DNA of 64,000 nt from Alkalicoccobacillus porphyridii (GCF_007293315.1 NZ_VLXZ01000013.1:51556-115555); one strand, 5' to 3'. Shown: positions 7,454 to 16,520, numbered from the stretch's first letter. The notes: a model not told the origin generated them from the sequence alone. Program-made: numbers and translations.

Positions 7454-8386
7454 CTAATAGGTCTTTTGTTTTTGTAGAAAATCTGAAGGTACAGCTTCGA
7501 TTGGCTCAATACGTTCTCTATTCGCTACAAATTCTGGTCTCGGTTCTTGACCTGAATAAGGTTTTCCTAAGGGATTTTTGATTGAATTAAAAACAAAAAA
7601 TACATTGCTGCGCGGATACGGTGATAGATTCCCATTTGAACCATGCATCGTATTGCATTCGAAAAATAACACAGATCCCGCTGGCCCTGTAGCTCGATCA
7701 ATACGACCATCTGCTTGTTCCGTTAACCAGCTCAAGCTCTCATTATCTGGTGTACCAGCCTCTTGTTTTTGCAATGAGGACTTAAAGTTATCGTCAGGTG
7801 TGCTTCCAGCGCAGGAAACATACCATTTGTGTGATCCCGGAATGAGCATTAACGGCCCATTAAATTCATAATTATCCGTTAAGATGATGGAGCAGCTTAC
7901 AGCACGCATATGCTGCATGCCATCCTCTACATGCCACGTTTCAAAGTCCGAGTGCCAATAAAATTCCTTACCTTTAAAGCCGGGTTTAAAATTAATTCTT
8001 GATTGATTAATATAAACCTGACTACCTAATAACTGTTCTGCAATTTTTACGATACGTTCGTTTTTAGATAGCAATTCAAAAAAACCACTGTCCTTATGAA
8101 TTTCAAAAACGGAACGGATTTCATTACTTCCAGGTTCTTTAATCACATCTGCTGTATCTTTAGATTGGTTATCTTTCATTGTTTTCTCGAGCTCTTTTGT
8201 CATGAGCTTAACTTCTTCATCTGTAAACAATTTTTCTTTCATTAAATAACCGTTGTCTTCGTAAGATGTTAGCTCTTCTTTATTAAGTGGTCCTTCACCA
8301 TTAGAATGAATGATTGGATCTTTTCTTTCTTTTATTGTAGCCTTATTACTTACTCTTGAAGGATACAAATCAATGTTCATGTCCAT
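7454..8386 (-). CDS. ectD: Ectoine 5-hydroxylase
   Basis: This 310-residue non-heme iron, 2-oxoglutarate-dependent dioxygenase converts ectoine to 5-hydroxyectoine, a compatible solute for salt and heat stress. The EctD signature FYWHSDFETWHVEDGMQHMR is at residues 142-161. Iron ligands are H145, D147 and H248, at almost the same positions as in the Virgibacillus enzyme. The length matches the family. The gene stands alone: ectABC, needed to make ectoine, are not in this window and must be elsewhere, or ectoine is imported. The ATG start has AGGAGG a few bases upstream. The final assignment is secure; regulation, presumably by salt, is not visible. Confidence 0.95.
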   Translation of the reverse strand: MDMNIDLYPSRVSNKATIKERKDPIIHSNGEGPLNKEELTSYEDNGYLMKEKLFTDEEVKLMTKELEKTMKDNQSKDTADVIKEPGSNEIRSVFEIHKDSGFFELLSKNERIVKIAEQLLGSQVYINQSRINFKPGFKGKEFYWHSDFETWHVEDGMQHMRAVSCSIILTDNYEFNGPLMLIPGSHKWYVSCAGSTPDDNFKSSLQKQEAGTPDNESLSWLTEQADGRIDRATGPAGSVLFFECNTMHGSNGNLSPYPRSNVFFVFNSIKNPLGKPYSGQEPRPEFVANRERIEPIEAVPSDFLQKQKTY

Positions 8387-8499
8387 TTTACTTACCTCCT
8401 AGTAAATTCACGAGCTTGGTTAGAAAAATAATTTATCGTTCGTTTTACTTCTCGTTCATTTAAAGCACTATTTAACAGTAAAATTGCTTGTCGTCACTG

Positions 8500-8532
8500 C
8501 TAAAATACATAGCAGCACCAACACATGTACAT
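8500..8532 (-). CDS. Possible 10-residue Cys-rich leader peptide upstream of ectD
   Basis: A minimal frame, MYMCWCCYVF, follows GAGGAGGG at a spacing of eight bases, about 115 bases upstream of the ectD start. Three of its ten residues are cysteine. It could be a leader peptide or chance; the rest of the stretch between ectD and repeat copy B holds nothing I can support. Confidence 0.2.
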   Translation of the reverse strand: MYMCWCCYVF

Positions 8533-8693
8533 TGCGCAATCCCTCCTCACACTTAATACACTGTATACAGAACCCTTTTTCTAGAGGGAGTAAACATGCT
8601 TTTTTGACAAAAAATGCTGTAAGTACGTTCATGGTTGAGCAACAGCATTTTAAAATTTTTTGTAACTAAGCGGTTTCAGTAAATACACTCTTA

Positions 8694-8985
8694 CTTTTCA
8701 TCGAGGCCACTGAGAAAGTCATGTAAGAATAAGCTGAATGACGCCGCTACAGGAGAACCCTACGCTTTCCGCGGGAACGGCCTCAGCCCTTGAAGTGGAA
8801 GGGCGCCACTTCAATGTCTTCAGACTCGTTCTGTTCCGCAGGAGTCTACGGGTTCTCCTTCCGCTAACGTTCTGGCTTAAACAATTGAAGAAAGTTCGCA
8901 GTCTTAGAAAGATCGTTTTCAGTGGCCTCCTTTTCATCCCTTAGGTGTTGGCCCTACATTTTCGTCCGTTACCCTCTATTCTCTA
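8694..8985 (+). repeat. Composite repeat copy B: core plus right half of host repeat
   Basis: The right flank (8930-8980) matches the right half of the host repeat found at 21.5, 5.35 and 36.1 kb, in the same orientation as copies A and C. The left half is not recognisable. The core between them is inverted relative to A and C. Confidence 0.7.
8703..8929 (-). mobile_element. MITE-like element, copy B (227 bp, inverted)
   Basis: Ends are GAGGCCACTGAGAAAG and GATCGTTTTCAGTGGCCTC, giving an 11-base perfect terminal repeat. The 9-base direct duplication CTTTTCATC flanks it exactly at 8694-8702 and 8930-8938. The interior aligns with the reverse complement of copy A over its whole length. Short frames read through it are artefacts of its palindromic sequence. 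Confidence 0.85.
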
Positions 8986-9081
8986 TTCAAAGTAAATTAT
9001 CAAAAGCATTGGGTCTATTAACTCATAACGCCGGAACCAGTGTTCTATAGCAGGAGCGCTGGCAATACTGCTCACGTACAC

Positions 9082-9122
9082 AAAAAAGCTTGTCGAGAAA
9101 GTTTGTACTTTCATCGACAAGC
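9082..9122 (-). terminator. Intrinsic terminator of the fru operon
   Basis: On the minus strand AGCTTGTCGATGAAAGT pairs with ACTTTCTCGACAAGCT around a four-base loop, followed by a run of T. Confidence 0.9.
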
Positions 9123-9140
9123 TAGTTTACGTATCGTTAT

Positions 9141-11036
9141 TTACTCTTCAATTACTTTCTTCTTTAGAATACCAAGCAGAATGGCTGTTAGGGCTGCGCC
9201 TAATATAACTGCTAGCAGGTATAGGAAGGCGTATGGCCAGATTTGGTTTCCACCATTAACAAAAGTGAATACAAACAATCCGCCATGAGGCACTGGTAAA
9301 AGAATACCGAAAAATGCAGTGAGTCCACCAGCTAGAGCAGATCCGGCGATTGCCGCGGGAATGACACGTGCTGGGTCAGCAGCAGCAAACGGAATAGCTC
9401 CTTCTGTAATAAATGATAAACCTAAGATATAGTTTGTTAAACCAGATTGACGGTCCTTCTTTGAAAACTTACTACGGAAAAAGGTTGTAGCTAAAGCAAT
9501 ACCAATTGGAGGTGCCATGCCTCCGGCCATAACCGCCGCTTGAGGACCGAAGTTGCCAGCCTCAATCATAGCAATACCAAAGGTAAAGGCTGCTTTGTTA
9601 ACAGGTCCACCCATATCAACTGCCATCATTCCACCTAGAACAATACCTAATATAATCATATTGGCTGTACCTAATCCATTCAGCCAGTTCTGAAGTCCAA
9701 GGTTCACACTCGCAAGTGGGGCGACTAGGACCAACATCAACATTCCGGAAATAAATAAATTCAAAATTGGCGTAAATAAAATGTTACCGATTCCTTGAAG
9801 CATCTGTGGAAGCTTATTAATTAGCATACGAACGAGGAGCGCAATATAACCAGCTAAGAAACCTGCAATTAATCCACCTAGAAATCCAGTTTCTCCATTC
9901 ATAGCAATCATACCAGCCACTAAACCAGCTGCAAAACCAGGTCTATCAGCGATACTCATAGCAATAAATGCCGCTAGTACAGGCACTAATAAGCCAAACG
10001 CCGTTCCCCCACCAATTTCTGCAAGCATCTGAGCAAATGTACCTTCCTGTTCATATCCTCCAAATAAGAAGGAAAGGGCGATAAGAATCCCACCACCAAT
10101 AACAAATGGTAGCATATTCGACACACCGTTCATGATATGCTTATAGATACCCAATCCTTTTTTCTCTGATTCCGGTGAATTTGATCCAGCTTCTGATTTT
10201 CCAGATCCGTTATAAATGGGCGCATTCTCAGAAAGTGCACGATCAATCAAATCCTTGGGTTTACGTACCCCATCTGAAACCGGTGCCTGAATCACTTTTT
10301 TGCCAGCAAAACGGTCCATCTCAATTTTTGTATCCGCCGCAACAATAATTGCATCAGCTGCCTCAATTTCAGAGGCTGTTAATTTATTCTTTGCCCCTCC
10401 AGAGCCATTGGTTTCTACCTTAATAGAAATGCCAAGCTCTGCTGCTTTGTTTTTTAAGGCATCAGCTGCCATATAGGTGTGAGCAATACCAGTTGGACAT
10501 CCTGTTACACCTAGCAGGCGAGGGCTGTTTGTTTGAGTTTGTTCCGTCTCTTGTGCCTCTGCCGCCTCTTCTTTTTCTTTCTCTGCATCCTTTTGATCAA
10601 TAGCTGCGAGAATTTCGTTTTCAGATGTCGCATTTAAAAGCGTTTGGCGGAAGCTCTCATCCATTAAGAAGGTCGTTAAACGAGATAATGTTGCTAGATG
10701 CTCATTATTTGCCCCTTCACTTGCTGCAATCATAAAAAACAAGTGGCTAGGCTGACCATCTAATGCATCATAGTCGACACCTTGTTTTGAACGACCAAAG
10801 CTAATAGATGGCGTGCGAACTGCTGATGTTTTGGCATGTGGTATCGCAATTCCATCACCTAAACCTGTGGTACTTTGTGCTTCTCTCGCCAATATGGCTT
10901 CCTTATAAGCGGCTTTGTCTGTTAGACGACCCGCACGATTAAGCTTATCAATTAGCTCATCAATCACTGCTTCCTTCGTTGTTGCGCGTAGGTCTAAAAT
11001 CATCGTGTCCTTTTTTAGTAAATCAGAGATCTTCAT
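9141..11036 (-). CDS. fruA: Fructose-specific PTS enzyme IIABC
   Basis: This 631-residue permease imports fructose and phosphorylates it to fructose 1-phosphate. Domain order is IIA (1-145, phospho-site H67 in GIAIPHAKT), an acidic linker, IIB (173-270, phospho-cysteine C180 in LLGVTGCPTGIAHTYMAADAL), and a membrane IIC domain from about 290 with around nine hydrophobic segments. It is the third gene of fruR-fruK-fruA, 40 bases after fruK, and the operon terminator follows it. ATG has a GGGGGAT site. The arrangement is the same as in B. subtilis. Confidence 0.96.
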   Translation of the reverse strand: MKISDLLKKDTMILDLRATTKEAVIDELIDKLNRAGRLTDKAAYKEAILAREAQSTTGLGDGIAIPHAKTSAVRTPSISFGRSKQGVDYDALDGQPSHLFFMIAASEGANNEHLATLSRLTTFLMDESFRQTLLNATSENEILAAIDQKDAEKEKEEAAEAQETEQTQTNSPRLLGVTGCPTGIAHTYMAADALKNKAAELGISIKVETNGSGGAKNKLTASEIEAADAIIVAADTKIEMDRFAGKKVIQAPVSDGVRKPKDLIDRALSENAPIYNGSGKSEAGSNSPESEKKGLGIYKHIMNGVSNMLPFVIGGGILIALSFLFGGYEQEGTFAQMLAEIGGGTAFGLLVPVLAAFIAMSIADRPGFAAGLVAGMIAMNGETGFLGGLIAGFLAGYIALLVRMLINKLPQMLQGIGNILFTPILNLFISGMLMLVLVAPLASVNLGLQNWLNGLGTANMIILGIVLGGMMAVDMGGPVNKAAFTFGIAMIEAGNFGPQAAVMAGGMAPPIGIALATTFFRSKFSKKDRQSGLTNYILGLSFITEGAIPFAAADPARVIPAAIAGSALAGGLTAFFGILLPVPHGGLFVFTFVNGGNQIWPYAFLYLLAVILGAALTAILLGILKKKVIEE

Positions 11037-11076
11037 ATAGATCCCCCTTCCCCCAATTTGTGTGAAACGTTTCTCT

Positions 11077-11988
11077 TTACCAAGTAGATATAGATATCTG
11101 CTTGGTTAATTCTTGTACATGCGTTAGTTCACAAAACCCTTTTGAAAAAGCAGTTGAGCTACCGGCTGCCACCGCAAAACGGAAGGCATCCTCTAGTGAG
11201 TCATTTTTCTCTAATGATGCAAGAAAGCCTGCTAGCGTCGAATCTCCTGCTCCAACAGAGTTTATAACGGTGCCTTTAGGCGTTGTTGCAAAAAGTACCT
11301 TTTCCTTTGTCCCTAGAAGTGCGCCATCACCTGCAAAGGTTACAAAAACATACTCAATTCCTTCATTTACTAGTTGCTTGACGTAGGGAAGAGCTTCCTC
11401 AGGTGTTTGTATAGCTACCCCAACCAACTCTGATAGTTCATGATGATTCGGTTTAATAAATGTGGGCTTTGCATTAACCGCATCAATTAATGGCTCACCA
11501 CTAGTGTCGAGATAAACTTTCACACCATTTTTCTTCACGCGTTGAATCCATTGTGTATAGATTGTTTTATCAAGCGTTCCAGGCACACTTCCTGCTAGAA
11601 CAAGCGTATCGTCTTTTGTTAAATGGTCCATTTGGTCCATGAGCTGGTCCAAATGATTCTTTGTTACTTCAGGTGAGCTCCCATTTAACTCGGTTTCCTC
11701 CGCTCCCTTCATCTTGATATTAATTCGAGTGTCTCCATCAACTTGAACAAATCTTGTAGCAATATCCTCTTGCTCTAAAGTGTTTATGATGTAATCACCT
11801 GTAAACCCTCCAATAAACCCTAACGTTTCACTGGAATGTCCCAAGCGCTTTAATACTCTAGAAACATTTATTCCTTTACCTCCAGGAGCTTTGTGCTCGC
11901 CCTTTGAGCGATTCACCTGTCCAGGCTTCAACTCATCCAGCTCCACAAAATAATCAACTGCTGGATTGAGCGTAACCGTGTATATCAT
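11077..11988 (-). CDS. fruK: 1-Phosphofructokinase
   Basis: This 303-residue PfkB-family kinase converts fructose 1-phosphate to fructose 1,6-bisphosphate with ATP. Signature regions are the N-terminal NPAVDYFVELD, the substrate loop GGKGINVSRVLKRLG, and the C-terminal PfkB motif NSVGAGDSTLAGFLA with the catalytic aspartate. The start codon overlaps the fruR stop by four bases (ATGA), indicating translational coupling. It sits between the regulator and the transporter in the fructose operon. Confidence 0.96.
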   Translation of the reverse strand: MIYTVTLNPAVDYFVELDELKPGQVNRSKGEHKAPGGKGINVSRVLKRLGHSSETLGFIGGFTGDYIINTLEQEDIATRFVQVDGDTRINIKMKGAEETELNGSSPEVTKNHLDQLMDQMDHLTKDDTLVLAGSVPGTLDKTIYTQWIQRVKKNGVKVYLDTSGEPLIDAVNAKPTFIKPNHHELSELVGVAIQTPEEALPYVKQLVNEGIEYVFVTFAGDGALLGTKEKVLFATTPKGTVINSVGAGDSTLAGFLASLEKNDSLEDAFRFAVAAGSSTAFSKGFCELTHVQELTKQISISTW

Positions 11989-12740
11989 ATTGAAACCACC
12001 TTTATATCTGTTAACTCTTTTAATTTCCTTTGGATTTGCTCATCAAGATATGAGCTGGTGATCAATGTCACTTCATGGATCTCAGCAAACTTCGAGAAGG
12101 ATAGATCGCCATATTTTGAATGGTCGGCTAACACGTAACAATTTCTTGATCGCCTCTTGGCATAGGATTTAACAAAAGCCTCTTGTGGATCCGGCGTTGT
12201 ATAACCATCTTCAAGTGTGATTCCATTTGCCCCCAAGAAAGCCAAATCAAAACGGAATGACTCCAACGTTTCAATTGCACTTCGCCCAACAAAAGCTCTT
12301 GTACCAGGTTTCACCTGGCCACCAATTACATGGGTTTCGATACCTGCCTCAACGAGTTTTACTATATTACTCAGTCCATTTGTGACGACAACTACGTGTT
12401 TATCTTTAAGAAATGGAATCATTTCTATTGTTGTTGTACCAGCATCTAAAAAGATACAATCACCTTTTTCAACAAATGATGCTGCGTATTCAGCAATTCG
12501 TAGCTTTTCCTGACTGTTTTTGAGTGTTTTCTCCGCTACAGTTGGTTCTGAACTTTTCTTTTGAAGGAGTGTTGCCCCTCCATGAATACGCTTTAATTTC
12601 TTTGCATCTTCAAGCTCTGTTAAATCTCTTCGAATAGTAGATTCAGAAGCACCGGTTGCTTCAATTAGTTCAATAAGCTTAACAACCTGTTTTTCTTTTA
12701 CTAGCTGCACAATGATTTCTTGACGCTCCAGAGTTAACAC
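11985..12740 (-). CDS. fruR: DeoR-family repressor of the fructose operon
   Basis: This 251-residue regulator has an N-terminal DeoR helix-turn-helix (ESTIRRDLTELEDAKKLKRIHGGA) and a C-terminal sugar-phosphate sensor domain (FLDAGTTTIEMIPFL; FVGRSAIETL). It likely responds to fructose 1-phosphate or fructose 1,6-bisphosphate. I take the GTG at 12740 as the start because GAGAGGAG lies eight bases before it; the longer frame to 12767 would add nine residues overlapping the promoter. It is the first gene of the operon, with direct-repeat operators in its promoter. Confidence 0.92.
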   Translation of the reverse strand: MLTLERQEIIVQLVKEKQVVKLIELIEATGASESTIRRDLTELEDAKKLKRIHGGATLLQKKSSEPTVAEKTLKNSQEKLRIAEYAASFVEKGDCIFLDAGTTTIEMIPFLKDKHVVVVTNGLSNIVKLVEAGIETHVIGGQVKPGTRAFVGRSAIETLESFRFDLAFLGANGITLEDGYTTPDPQEAFVKSYAKRRSRNCYVLADHSKYGDLSFSKFAEIHEVTLITSSYLDEQIQRKLKELTDIKVVSI

Positions 12741-12767
12741 TGGCTTCACTCCTCTCTCGTCAAACAT

Positions 12768-12819
12768 AGTATACCTTTAAAAACATTCATAATCAATCAT
12801 ATTTAATCAAAAACATTCA
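12768..12819 (-). promoter_or_regulatory. fru operon promoter with FruR-type direct repeats
   Basis: On the minus strand a sigma-A promoter reads TTGATT (12791-12796), 17 bases, TATACT (12768-12773). An 11-base direct repeat, TGAATGTTTTT on the minus strand, occurs at 12779-12789 (between the two promoter boxes) and at 12809-12819, exactly 30 bases apart. This is the expected geometry for a DeoR-family operator. Confidence 0.7.
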
Positions 12820-12845
12820 AAATACCAATGATTACATTGAACAAT

Positions 12846-12884
12846 TAAAAAACCTCTTACACGATCCAAACGTGTTAAGAGGTT
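12846..12884 (-). terminator. Terminator of the ABC-F gene
   Basis: AACCTCTTAACACG pairs with CGTGTAAGAGGTT on the minus strand, with one bulge, and TTTTTT follows. It separates the ABC-F gene from the fruR promoter. Confidence 0.85.
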
Positions 12885-12894
12885 AAGAGCCGAT

Positions 12895-14784
12895 CTATTC
12901 ATTTGCTGCTTCAACAATTTCTGCGAGTTCACTCCAGCGGTTCATTGTGCTCTCGAGTTCATTTTCCAAACGTTCTTTCTCTGCTAATTGTTTTTCAATG
13001 AGTGTGTAGTCACTACCCGCTTCGGCAATAAGTAGGTCTGCTTCTGCAATTTGCTGCTCAAGCTTCTCCATCTTATCTTCAATGCCTTCCCACTCTTGTT
13101 TCTCCTTATAGCTGAGTCTTCGTGGTTGAGGCGATTTTACTTTACCTTTATCGTGATCCTTCTTTACCAACTCTTGTTCTACCCTTTTTTGTTGCTGTTG
13201 ATGCAAGAACTCACTATAATCTGCCTGATAGCTTTGCGCGTAACCAGAGCCGTCTAAATAAAGGAGGCGATCAACGGTTTTGTCGAGAAAATATCGATCA
13301 TGCGACACGGTAATAACGACACCAGGAAATTGATCGATATAATCTTCTAATACAGATAGGGTTTGGATATCAAGATCGTTGGTTGGCTCATCTAAAAAAA
13401 GGACATTGGGCTCCCCCATTAGAATTTTAAGTAAATATAAACGGCGTTTCTCTCCACCAGATAAGCGCCTAATATAGGTCCATTGCATACTTCTTGGAAA
13501 TAGGAAGCGTTCAAGCATTTGCTCTGCAGTAACTGTTTGCCCATCTGACGTATAAACAACTTCTGCGATTTCTTTAATGTACTCAATGACTTTTAGATCG
13601 CCATCAATTTCTTCATCTTCTTGTGTATAATAACCAATTCGAACCGTACTGCCTTGTTTGACTATGCCATTGTCAGGCTCTGTTCTTCCAGCCATGATGT
13701 TGAGAAGTGTTGTTTTTCCTGTGCCATTTGCGCCGATGATCCCAAGTCGCTCAAAGGGCACGACCAAATAGTTGATTTGTTGAAAGAGGTCTTTGCCTTC
13801 AAAAGACTTGCCAATCTCCTGAAGCTCCAGAACATCATTGCCAAGACGCTTTGAGCCAATTGAAAAATCGAGATTAGATTTTTTAGATAAGCCATCCTGA
13901 TCTCTTAAGCTCTCTGCTCGCTGAACACGAGCTTTTTGTTTGGTTGTGCGGGCTTTAGCTCCTCTCCTTAGCCATTCTAACTCACGCCTAAGAAGATTCT
14001 GTCTTTTATTTTCCTGCTGCACTTCTAACTCTTCACGCTCAGCACGTTTTTGTAAATAAGTTTCAAAATTACCCTCGTATTGATATAGCTTTCCTTGATC
14101 TAATTCATACATTTGATTGGTTACACGGTTCAAGAAATAACGGTCATGCGTAATCACAATAAGTGCACCCTTATAGTTAGCTAAATACCCCTCTAACCAT
14201 TCAACCGTTTCATGATCTAGGTGGTTTGTCGGTTCATCCAAAAGGAGCAAATCAGCGGGTCTGATCAATGCTTCTGCAATGGCCACTCTTTTTTTCTGTC
14301 CACCAGATAAGGCACGAATTTGCTGGCTTACATCCTTGATTCCTAATTTGGTGAGTATGGTTTTTGCCGTAGTATTAGCCTCCCATGCAGATTCCTGGTC
14401 CATTTTTTGCTGAGCCTGCATAAATTGCTTTTGAACCTTAGAGTCCTCTGGTTGCTTTTCCAGGTCAATTAACGCTTGCTCATACGCTCGCATAGTTTTC
14501 ATAATCGTTGATTCACCATGATAAATTTGCTCTAAAACCGTTCGATCTTCCATTAATTCAGGTTGCTGCGGAAGATAGGTAACATTAAAGTCATTTGCAT
14601 GATAGAGCGTAACATCCTCGGCTCCCTCAAGACCTGCTAACACTTTTAATAACGTTGATTTACCCGTTCCATTTACCCCAATTAAACCAATTCGTTCTTT
14701 AGCTTCAATGGTAAAAGTAAGTCCATCAAAAAGCGTTTTCTCACCGAACGTTTTTCTCAAATTCTCTACTCTCAGTAAACTCAT
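12895..14784 (-). CDS. ABC-F family ATPase (Uup/YfmR type)
   Basis: This 629-residue soluble protein has two ABC ATPase domains and no membrane segment, the ABC-F plan for ribosome-associated translation factors. Walker A motifs are GVNGTGKST (residue ~38) and GANGTGKTT (~350); the signatures are LSGGQKKR and LSGGEKRR, with Walker B LLLDEPTNHLD and LFLDEPTNDLD. ELEWLRRGAKARTTKQKAR in the inter-domain linker is typical of the Uup/YfmR subgroup, and the C-terminus is a coiled coil of about 90 residues. A housekeeping role in rescuing stalled ribosomes is more likely than antibiotic resistance. Monocistronic with its own terminator; ATG preceded by AAGGAGG. Confidence 0.92.
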   Translation of the reverse strand: MSLLRVENLRKTFGEKTLFDGLTFTIEAKERIGLIGVNGTGKSTLLKVLAGLEGAEDVTLYHANDFNVTYLPQQPELMEDRTVLEQIYHGESTIMKTMRAYEQALIDLEKQPEDSKVQKQFMQAQQKMDQESAWEANTTAKTILTKLGIKDVSQQIRALSGGQKKRVAIAEALIRPADLLLLDEPTNHLDHETVEWLEGYLANYKGALIVITHDRYFLNRVTNQMYELDQGKLYQYEGNFETYLQKRAEREELEVQQENKRQNLLRRELEWLRRGAKARTTKQKARVQRAESLRDQDGLSKKSNLDFSIGSKRLGNDVLELQEIGKSFEGKDLFQQINYLVVPFERLGIIGANGTGKTTLLNIMAGRTEPDNGIVKQGSTVRIGYYTQEDEEIDGDLKVIEYIKEIAEVVYTSDGQTVTAEQMLERFLFPRSMQWTYIRRLSGGEKRRLYLLKILMGEPNVLFLDEPTNDLDIQTLSVLEDYIDQFPGVVITVSHDRYFLDKTVDRLLYLDGSGYAQSYQADYSEFLHQQQQKRVEQELVKKDHDKGKVKSPQPRRLSYKEKQEWEGIEDKMEKLEQQIAEADLLIAEAGSDYTLIEKQLAEKERLENELESTMNRWSELAEIVEAANE

Positions 14785-14805
14785 GAGGTTTAACCTCCTT
14801 ATTCT

Positions 14806-15879
14806 TTATTCATAGGGCTTAGGCTGATAGAGATAATTAGGCAGCACCTTTTGATCCTTATACCCTTTGCGGAAGATGTGTGTGGTAGCTGGGCTAACAG
14901 GTGGAATCAGCCATGACCACTTCCCTGTCACTTCTCGCCCTGCTTTCAGCTCTCTCTCTTCAAACCTTGCAAACTGTTTGGCAGCGGTGTGATGATCAAC
15001 TATGCTGACTCCTGCCTTTTTGTAAGAATAAAGGACTGCTTTATTTAACTCTACTAATGCTTCATCACGCCATAGGGTAGACTCTCTCGTTGTATCTAAT
15101 TGAAAGCATTCTGCGACCTTTGGAAGCATATTATATCGATCCGTGTCAGCTAGATTTCTCGCACCAATCTCTGTGCCCATATACCAACCATTAAAAGGAG
15201 CAGCCGGATACTCAATGCCACCAATGTTCAATTTCATATCTGAAATAATTGGAACAGCGTACCATTTTAATTGTAACTGATCAAATGTTGGTTCACTTGG
15301 ATGAGTCAGCGTTACTTCTTTAACGAACTCAGGCGGTATAGAAAAAAAGCTAGGGGCCTTGTCCCCTATTTGAATGACAAGAGGCAGGATATCAAATGCC
15401 CCTCCTTCTCCCTTCCAACCTAAGGACGTACATACCTGAGTAAAATCAAGGGAAGCCGGGTCACCAATAATACTTCCATCCGCTGATCTATACCCCGCAT
15501 AACGAACTAATTGATGATTCCAAATACGAACAGAAGAGGGTAGCGCCGTTAGAATCGGGACGACGTTTCCGTTATTTGTCGCTTGTTTTATATGCGTAAT
15601 AAGGGCGTCTGCAATCGCTGCCTCGTCCTGAAGTCCTCTACAGTCATAGACTTTTAACGTCTCCCAAAAAAAGCGTCCAATGCAACGGTTACTATTCCTC
15701 CAAGCCATTCTCGACCCATGAACTAATTCTTCATATGTATGTGTATACGTGCCCGTTTCACGTATCTCCTGACCCACTTCTTCAAGGCGCTTTTCTAACA
15801 ACTCCGATGGTATCTCTAACTCATGATAACATTGAATCAAAAATTCTTCTGCCTGTTTATATTGTTCACTTACGTTCAT
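14806..15879 (-). CDS. nos: Bacterial nitric oxide synthase, oxygenase domain
   Basis: This 357-residue heme enzyme makes nitric oxide from arginine. The heme-ligating cysteine is C66 in RMAWRNSNRCIGRFFW. The substrate and pterin regions follow (FNGWYMGTEIGARN with the arginine-binding glutamate; TGKWSWLIPPVSPATTHIF). Like other Bacillus enzymes it lacks the reductase domain and must borrow electrons from cellular flavoproteins. The ATG at 15879 is preferred to an in-frame TTG at 15894 because GGAGGT is seven bases before it. NO from such enzymes protects bacilli from peroxide and antibiotics; a peroxidase gene is its upstream neighbour, though a terminator lies between them. Confidence 0.96.
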   Translation of the reverse strand: MNVSEQYKQAEEFLIQCYHELEIPSELLEKRLEEVGQEIRETGTYTHTYEELVHGSRMAWRNSNRCIGRFFWETLKVYDCRGLQDEAAIADALITHIKQATNNGNVVPILTALPSSVRIWNHQLVRYAGYRSADGSIIGDPASLDFTQVCTSLGWKGEGGAFDILPLVIQIGDKAPSFFSIPPEFVKEVTLTHPSEPTFDQLQLKWYAVPIISDMKLNIGGIEYPAAPFNGWYMGTEIGARNLADTDRYNMLPKVAECFQLDTTRESTLWRDEALVELNKAVLYSYKKAGVSIVDHHTAAKQFARFEERELKAGREVTGKWSWLIPPVSPATTHIFRKGYKDQKVLPNYLYQPKPYE

Positions 15880-15915
15880 CCTGATGACCTCCAACTATAC
15901 TTGGCTCCACCCTAG

Positions 15916-15952
15916 AAAAAAGCTGTGCTTTCACCTAGGGTGTCCGCACAGC
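15916..15952 (-). terminator. Terminator of the glutathione peroxidase-like gene
   Basis: GGCTGTGC and GCACAGC form the stem on the minus strand, followed by TTTTTT. An overlapping dyad, CACCCTAG/CTAGGGTG, shares the region. Confidence 0.75.
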
Positions 15953-15969
15953 CATTCACCTATCAATTT

Positions 15970-16446
15970 TTATTTTAGCAGCTTTTCAATTTCAGGTTGA
16001 ATCTTTTCAGGCTTTGTTGTGGGAGCAAACCTCTCAATAACCTCGCCCTGTTGATTAACAAGAAACTTGGTGAAGTTCCACTTAACATCTGACCCAATCG
16101 TGCCTTTTTGTGACTTTTTGAGATGTTGATATAGCGGATGGGCGTCACTTCCATTTACATCAACTCTGGCGAATAAAGGAAAATTCACACCAAAGTTTAC
16201 TTTGCATACATTCTCCATCTCATCATCTTCAACTGGCTCTTGATTCATGAATTGATTACAAGGGAAGCCAAGTACTTCAAATCCTCGGTCCGCATAATCC
16301 TGATGCAGCTTTTCCAGACCATCAAACTGTGTAGCAAATCCACATTTTGTAGCTGTATTTACAATAAGCAGTGCTTTTCCTTCGTATTGCGACAATGAGA
16401 TCTCTTCGCCTTTAGAGGATTTTACGGTAAAGTCATAGACAGACAT
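15970..16446 (-). CDS. Glutathione peroxidase-family thiol peroxidase
   Basis: This 158-residue protein reduces peroxides through a cysteine rather than a selenocysteine active site. The peroxidatic cysteine is C35 in VNTATKCGFATQF, followed by GFPCNQF (C63) and the conserved VKWNFTKFLV. Such bacillar enzymes (B. subtilis BsaA type) usually accept electrons from thioredoxin. I use the ATG at 16446, which has GGAGG; the longest frame adds eight residues without a ribosome site. It is monocistronic. Confidence 0.93.
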   Translation of the reverse strand: MSVYDFTVKSSKGEEISLSQYEGKALLIVNTATKCGFATQFDGLEKLHQDYADRGFEVLGFPCNQFMNQEPVEDDEMENVCKVNFGVNFPLFARVDVNGSDAHPLYQHLKKSQKGTIGSDVKWNFTKFLVNQQGEVIERFAPTTKPEKIQPEIEKLLK

Positions 16447-16520
16447 AAGCAAGCCTCCTAATAGTATCAAGCATTTACTTGCATTATACCGCTTATTAAG
16501 CCTATCTACTAACGATTTGC

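Noticed and set aside
8719..8944. Frames on both strands in repeat copy B (and the like at 5235-5438 and 35879-36163)
   Set aside because: They lie wholly within the palindromic MITE-like element, both strands are open, and no ribosome sites are present.
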